Positions 5,568 to 8,122 of a stretch of DNA of 8,122 nucleotides are shown here, one piece after another (within the stretch, counting starts at the first letter, position 1; each line of letters begins with the position of its first letter). The notes below the pieces were generated by a model that was not told the DNA's origin, made no database searches, and saw only the letters and a list, made by a program, of their open reading frames with translations. Both the position numbers and the translations under genes were made by a program. Source of the stretch: Proteobacteria bacterium UBA1858 (lineage in GTDB: Bacteria > Pseudomonadota > Gammaproteobacteria > UBA4575); NCBI GenBank assembly GCA_002338385.1, contig DDIE01000005.1, forward strand, positions 1 to 8,122, written 5' to 3'.

Positions 5568-6500
5568 ATGTCATCTGACTCAATTGAAATAACTGCCAGC
5601 ACACTCAAACAGGCAATTTTCGAGAGCGAAGATCTTTTGCTGAAGCACGATCTACACTATGGGCAAGGCATGCATACAGCACTCGATGAGGCCGCATATC
5701 TTGTCAGCTTTGTGGCTGGATTGCCACCTGATTTTTGCCCAGACAAGGATAATATAGGCCTCAACGAGCAACAAAAACAACGTCTGCAAGAGTGCCTGCA
5801 CAAACGCATTAAACAGCGTATACCGCTGGCTTACATACTGGGTGAGACCTGGCTGGCAGGAGTCAAGTTCAAGGTTAGTCCAGCCGTATTGATACCGCGC
5901 TCGCCAATTGCGCATCTAATTGCGCAACGCTGTTCACCATGGCAGCAAAACCAAGCAGTGCGGCGCATATTGGATTTATGCACGGGCAGTGGGTGTCTGG
6001 GCATTTTGGCTGCTCAGGCGTTTCCTGAGGCAAGTGTTGACATTAGTGACGTTGATCAGGCCGCTTTAAAAATAGCGGCAGACAATATCCAGATGCACAC
6101 GCTTGCTGATCGAATGAACATTATATGTTCTGATGTTTACGCGCAGATTCCATACACTCAATATGATATTATTGTTGCTAATCCGCCCTACGTGCCTGTG
6201 TGCGAACAAGCCCAACTGCCTGCAGAATTTGCGCATGAACCACAACATGCATTATTTTCTGGTGATGATGGTCTGCGAATAGTCACCCAAGTGATCGCGG
6301 GTGCGACAACTTATCTACAGGAGCATGGCATTCTTGTTCTGGAAGTAGGGCAGTATGCCGATGTGTTGCAGGACCACTACCCGCATTATCCAATAATGTG
6401 GCATGAGCTGGAGGAGAGAGGCGAAGGCGTATGCGTGCTTACACGAGAGGATTGTCAGCAGCTGTTGATCTCTGCTCAGGGCGGTGGACACACATGCTAA
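5568..6500 (+). CDS. prmB: Ribosomal protein uL3 N5-glutamine methyltransferase PrmB
   Basis: PrmB uses S-adenosylmethionine to methylate a glutamine side chain of ribosomal protein L3, which aids assembly of the large subunit. The product is 310 residues, the same length as E. coli PrmB. It has an N-terminal helical domain (about 1-85), the IPLAYILGETWLAG and VLIPRSPI (107-114) blocks, the SAM-binding loop DLCTGSGCLGI (136-146), and the catalytic NPPY (205-208) that holds the target glutamine amide. The LIPRSPI sequence and the position before aroC favour PrmB over PrmC (release factor methylase). In E. coli prmB is also followed by aroC. The ATG at 5568 is level with the E. coli start, but no Shine-Dalgarno sequence is visible. 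The N-terminus contains a PPD motif (53-55), a possible EF-P-dependent pause site. Confidence 0.95.
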   Translation: MSSDSIEITASTLKQAIFESEDLLLKHDLHYGQGMHTALDEAAYLVSFVAGLPPDFCPDKDNIGLNEQQKQRLQECLHKRIKQRIPLAYILGETWLAGVKFKVSPAVLIPRSPIAHLIAQRCSPWQQNQAVRRILDLCTGSGCLGILAAQAFPEASVDISDVDQAALKIAADNIQMHTLADRMNIICSDVYAQIPYTQYDIIVANPPYVPVCEQAQLPAEFAHEPQHALFSGDDGLRIVTQVIAGATTYLQEHGILVLEVGQYADVLQDHYPHYPIMWHELEERGEGVCVLTREDCQQLLISAQGGGHTC

Positions 6501-6528
6501 TTAACATTAATAAAAATGCTCATATACA
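6501..6528 (+). promoter_or_regulatory. Candidate promoter for aroC
   Basis: TTAACA (6501-6506, one mismatch to the -35 consensus) is followed after 16 bases by TATACA (6523-6528, four of six). The surrounding 58-base prmB-aroC gap is AT-rich. A start near 6535 would give a leader of about 24 bases. aroC may alternatively be read only from prmB. This is a pattern match. Confidence 0.35.
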
Positions 6529-6558
6529 TAATCATCAGTGTCAATAAAGCGATAAACA

Positions 6559-7656
6559 ATGGCGGGTAATACATTCGGAACTTTATTTAGCATGACGTCT
6601 TTTGGCGAGAGTCATGGTCCAGCAATCGGTGCGGTTGTCGACGGCTGTCCGCCGGGTATCCCTCTGTCAGAGGAGGACTTGCAACCGGATTTAGATCGTC
6701 GCAAACCGGGTCAATCCAAGTTTACAACTCAGCGCAGAGAGTCCGATACAGTTGAAATTTTGTCTGGTGTATTTGAAGGCAAGACGACGGGTACACCGAT
6801 TGGTTTGTTGATCAGAAACGAAGATCAGCGCTCCAAAGATTATTCCAAGATCGCACAAACCTTTCGTCCCGGCCATGCAGACTATACCTATTTCAAAAAA
6901 TATGGCATCAGAGATTATCGTGGTGGGGGACGTTCATCAGCGCGCGAGACAGCGATGCGAGTTGCCGCCGGTGCGATAGCAAAAAAATTCCTCAGATTGG
7001 AGTATGGTACTGAAATTCATGCCTGTGTCACTCAAATCGGTGATATCGTCGCCACCCAAATGGATTGGTCTCAAGTCGAACACAACCCATTCTTTTTCCC
7101 CGACTCAAGCTGTCTCCCTGACTTGGAAACATTGCTAGATCAATTACGTCGTGATGGTGATTCTATTGGCGCCAGATTGATGGTACAGGCTAGCCAAGTG
7201 CCAGTTGGATGGGGCGAACCAATTTTTGATCGTCTGGATGCAGATCTGGCCAAAGCAATGATGTCCATTAATGCCGTTAAGGCCGTCGAGATCGGTTCGG
7301 GTTTCGCATGTGTGACCCAACGCGGCAGTGAACATCGCGATAATATTGAAGTCCAGGGATTCGCCACCAATCACTCCGGTGGTACTTTGGGCGGCATCAG
7401 CTCAGGGCAAGATGTGTCGTTGTCCATTGCCTTGAAACCGACCTCCAGCATTCGCGTGCCCGGGCCTACGGTAAATGAACAGGGCGAGCAAACTGAAGTC
7501 GTCACAACGGGTCGCCATGATCCGTGTGTAGGAATACGTGCAGTCGCGATCGCAGAGGCTATGATGGCTCTGGTGTTGGCTGACCATGCGCTTAGGCATC
7601 GCGGGCAAAATGCAGGCGTCTCGACGACCTGTCCCGATATTCCCGCAACGCAATAA
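6559..7656 (+). CDS. aroC: Chorismate synthase
   Basis: AroC performs the last shikimate step, converting 5-enolpyruvylshikimate-3-phosphate to chorismate, and needs reduced FMN. The 365-residue protein has the full length and all signatures: FGESHG (15-20) with His19, RRxPGQS (47-53), RPGHADYT (103-110) with His106, RGGGRSSARET (121-131), GGTLGGISSGQ (274-284), KPTSSI (293-298) and RHDPCVGIRA (319-328). His19 and His106 correspond to the two catalytic histidines studied in the Neurospora enzyme. The MAGNTFGTLF start matches E. coli MAGNTIGQLF, so the ATG at 6559 is secure although only a weak AAAG (6546-6549) precedes it. It lies 58 bases after prmB and 16 bases before leuC. A PPG motif at 31-33 is a possible EF-P-dependent pause. 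Confidence 0.98.
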   Translation: MAGNTFGTLFSMTSFGESHGPAIGAVVDGCPPGIPLSEEDLQPDLDRRKPGQSKFTTQRRESDTVEILSGVFEGKTTGTPIGLLIRNEDQRSKDYSKIAQTFRPGHADYTYFKKYGIRDYRGGGRSSARETAMRVAAGAIAKKFLRLEYGTEIHACVTQIGDIVATQMDWSQVEHNPFFFPDSSCLPDLETLLDQLRRDGDSIGARLMVQASQVPVGWGEPIFDRLDADLAKAMMSINAVKAVEIGSGFACVTQRGSEHRDNIEVQGFATNHSGGTLGGISSGQDVSLSIALKPTSSIRVPGPTVNEQGEQTEVVTTGRHDPCVGIRAVAIAEAMMALVLADHALRHRGQNAGVSTTCPDIPATQ

Positions 7657-7672
7657 TACTTTGAACACGCCC

Positions 7673-8122
7673 ATGCCAGCGCAATCGCTCTACGATAAAT
7701 TATGGAATGCTCATGTCGTGCATAGCCAGGATGACGGCACCAGTCTGATTTATATTGATCGCCACCTAGTCCACGAGGTGACATCACCGCAGGCATTTGA
7801 AAGTCTTAAACTGGCCGGCCGAACACCTTGGCGTAAATCATCTATCTTGGCAGTGCCTGATCATAATGTACCGACCAAGGATCGTGACCAGGAAATTGCC
7901 GACCCGGTATCGCGACGTCAATTGCAAGCGCTGGACGATAATTGTAATTACTTTGCCTTGAATAAGTTTGCCATGAACGACCCACGTCAGGGCATTGTGC
8001 ATGTGATCGGTCCTGAGCAGGGTGCCAGTTTACCCGGCATGACGATTGTCTGTGGTGACTCGCACACATCCACGCACGGAGCGCTCGCGGCGCTCGCCTT
8101 TGGTATTGGTACTTCTGAAGTT
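7673..8122 (+). CDS. leuC: 3-isopropylmalate dehydratase large subunit, N-terminal part (3' end outside window)
   Basis: LeuC with LeuD isomerises 2-isopropylmalate to 3-isopropylmalate in leucine biosynthesis, using a [4Fe-4S] cluster. The 150 codons up to the window edge are open and carry YIDRHLVHEVTSPQAF (25-40), DHNVPT, QGIVHVIGPEQG, LPGMTIVCGDSHTSTHGA and LAFGIGTSEV, all near-identical to remembered LeuC sequences. The [4Fe-4S] cysteines lie further downstream, outside the window. The ATG at 7673 fits the family start (E. coli begins MAKTLYEKLFDAHVV). An in-frame TTG at 7661 is less likely. There is no Shine-Dalgarno sequence, and the gene starts 16 bases after aroC, so it is probably cotranscribed with it. 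Confidence 0.95.
   Translation, partial: MPAQSLYDKLWNAHVVHSQDDGTSLIYIDRHLVHEVTSPQAFESLKLAGRTPWRKSSILAVPDHNVPTKDRDQEIADPVSRRQLQALDDNCNYFALNKFAMNDPRQGIVHVIGPEQGASLPGMTIVCGDSHTSTHGALAALAFGIGTSEV

Noticed and set aside
7657..7672. Leader peptide or attenuator before leuC
   Set aside because: Only 16 bases separate aroC and leuC, too few for a leucine-rich leader and attenuator. No hairpin is present.
7371..7796. 141-codon minus-strand open frame opposite aroC and leuC
   Set aside because: It lies antisense to two genes with strong family signatures and has biased, low-information composition, so it is a shadow.

Overview
The window reads as ordinary chromosomal DNA of a gammaproteobacterium. 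The grounds are an EF-P with lysine at position 34 encoded beside both of its modifying enzymes (EpmA and EpmB), a PrmB-type L3 methyltransferase directly followed by aroC, and proteins that match remembered E. coli homologues almost end to end. I cannot name a genus. No tools were run. Family calls rest on motifs and remembered sequences.

Layout. Positions 1-182 hold the last 59 codons of parC (topoisomerase IV subunit A). A gap of 366 bases follows. It carries a weak terminator candidate, several small dyads, a promoter candidate for htpX and, on the minus strand, a start-less open stretch that resembles a scrap of a lambda gpL-like phage tail protein. htpX (549-1433, +) converges on epmB (1462-2451, -). 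epmB is divergent from efp (2484-3053, +), which runs into epmA (3069-4016, +). epmA overlaps the end of the convergent psd (4007-4888, -) by 10 bases. psd is translationally coupled by an ATGA overlap to an upstream sco gene (4885-5535, -). sco is divergent from prmB (5568-6500, +), followed by aroC (6559-7656, +) and the first 150 codons of leuC (7673 to the window end).

How the genes work together. epmB, efp and epmA form one functional module. EpmB makes (R)-beta-lysine from L-lysine, EpmA attaches it to EF-P Lys34, and modified EF-P rescues ribosomes stalled at proline runs. prmB also acts on the translation machinery. psd makes phosphatidylethanolamine for the inner membrane, HtpX performs quality control of inner-membrane proteins, and Sco helps deliver copper to cytochrome c oxidase. 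aroC and leuC belong to aromatic and leucine biosynthesis.

Nothing here looks like a new defence, mobile or biosynthetic system. The points most worth a second look are the possible phage-tail remnant between parC and htpX, a 13-base perfect dyad over the epmB start between epmB and efp, an MGST rather than LGST self-cleavage site in Psd, and the near absence of clear Shine-Dalgarno sequences (only efp has an obvious one).
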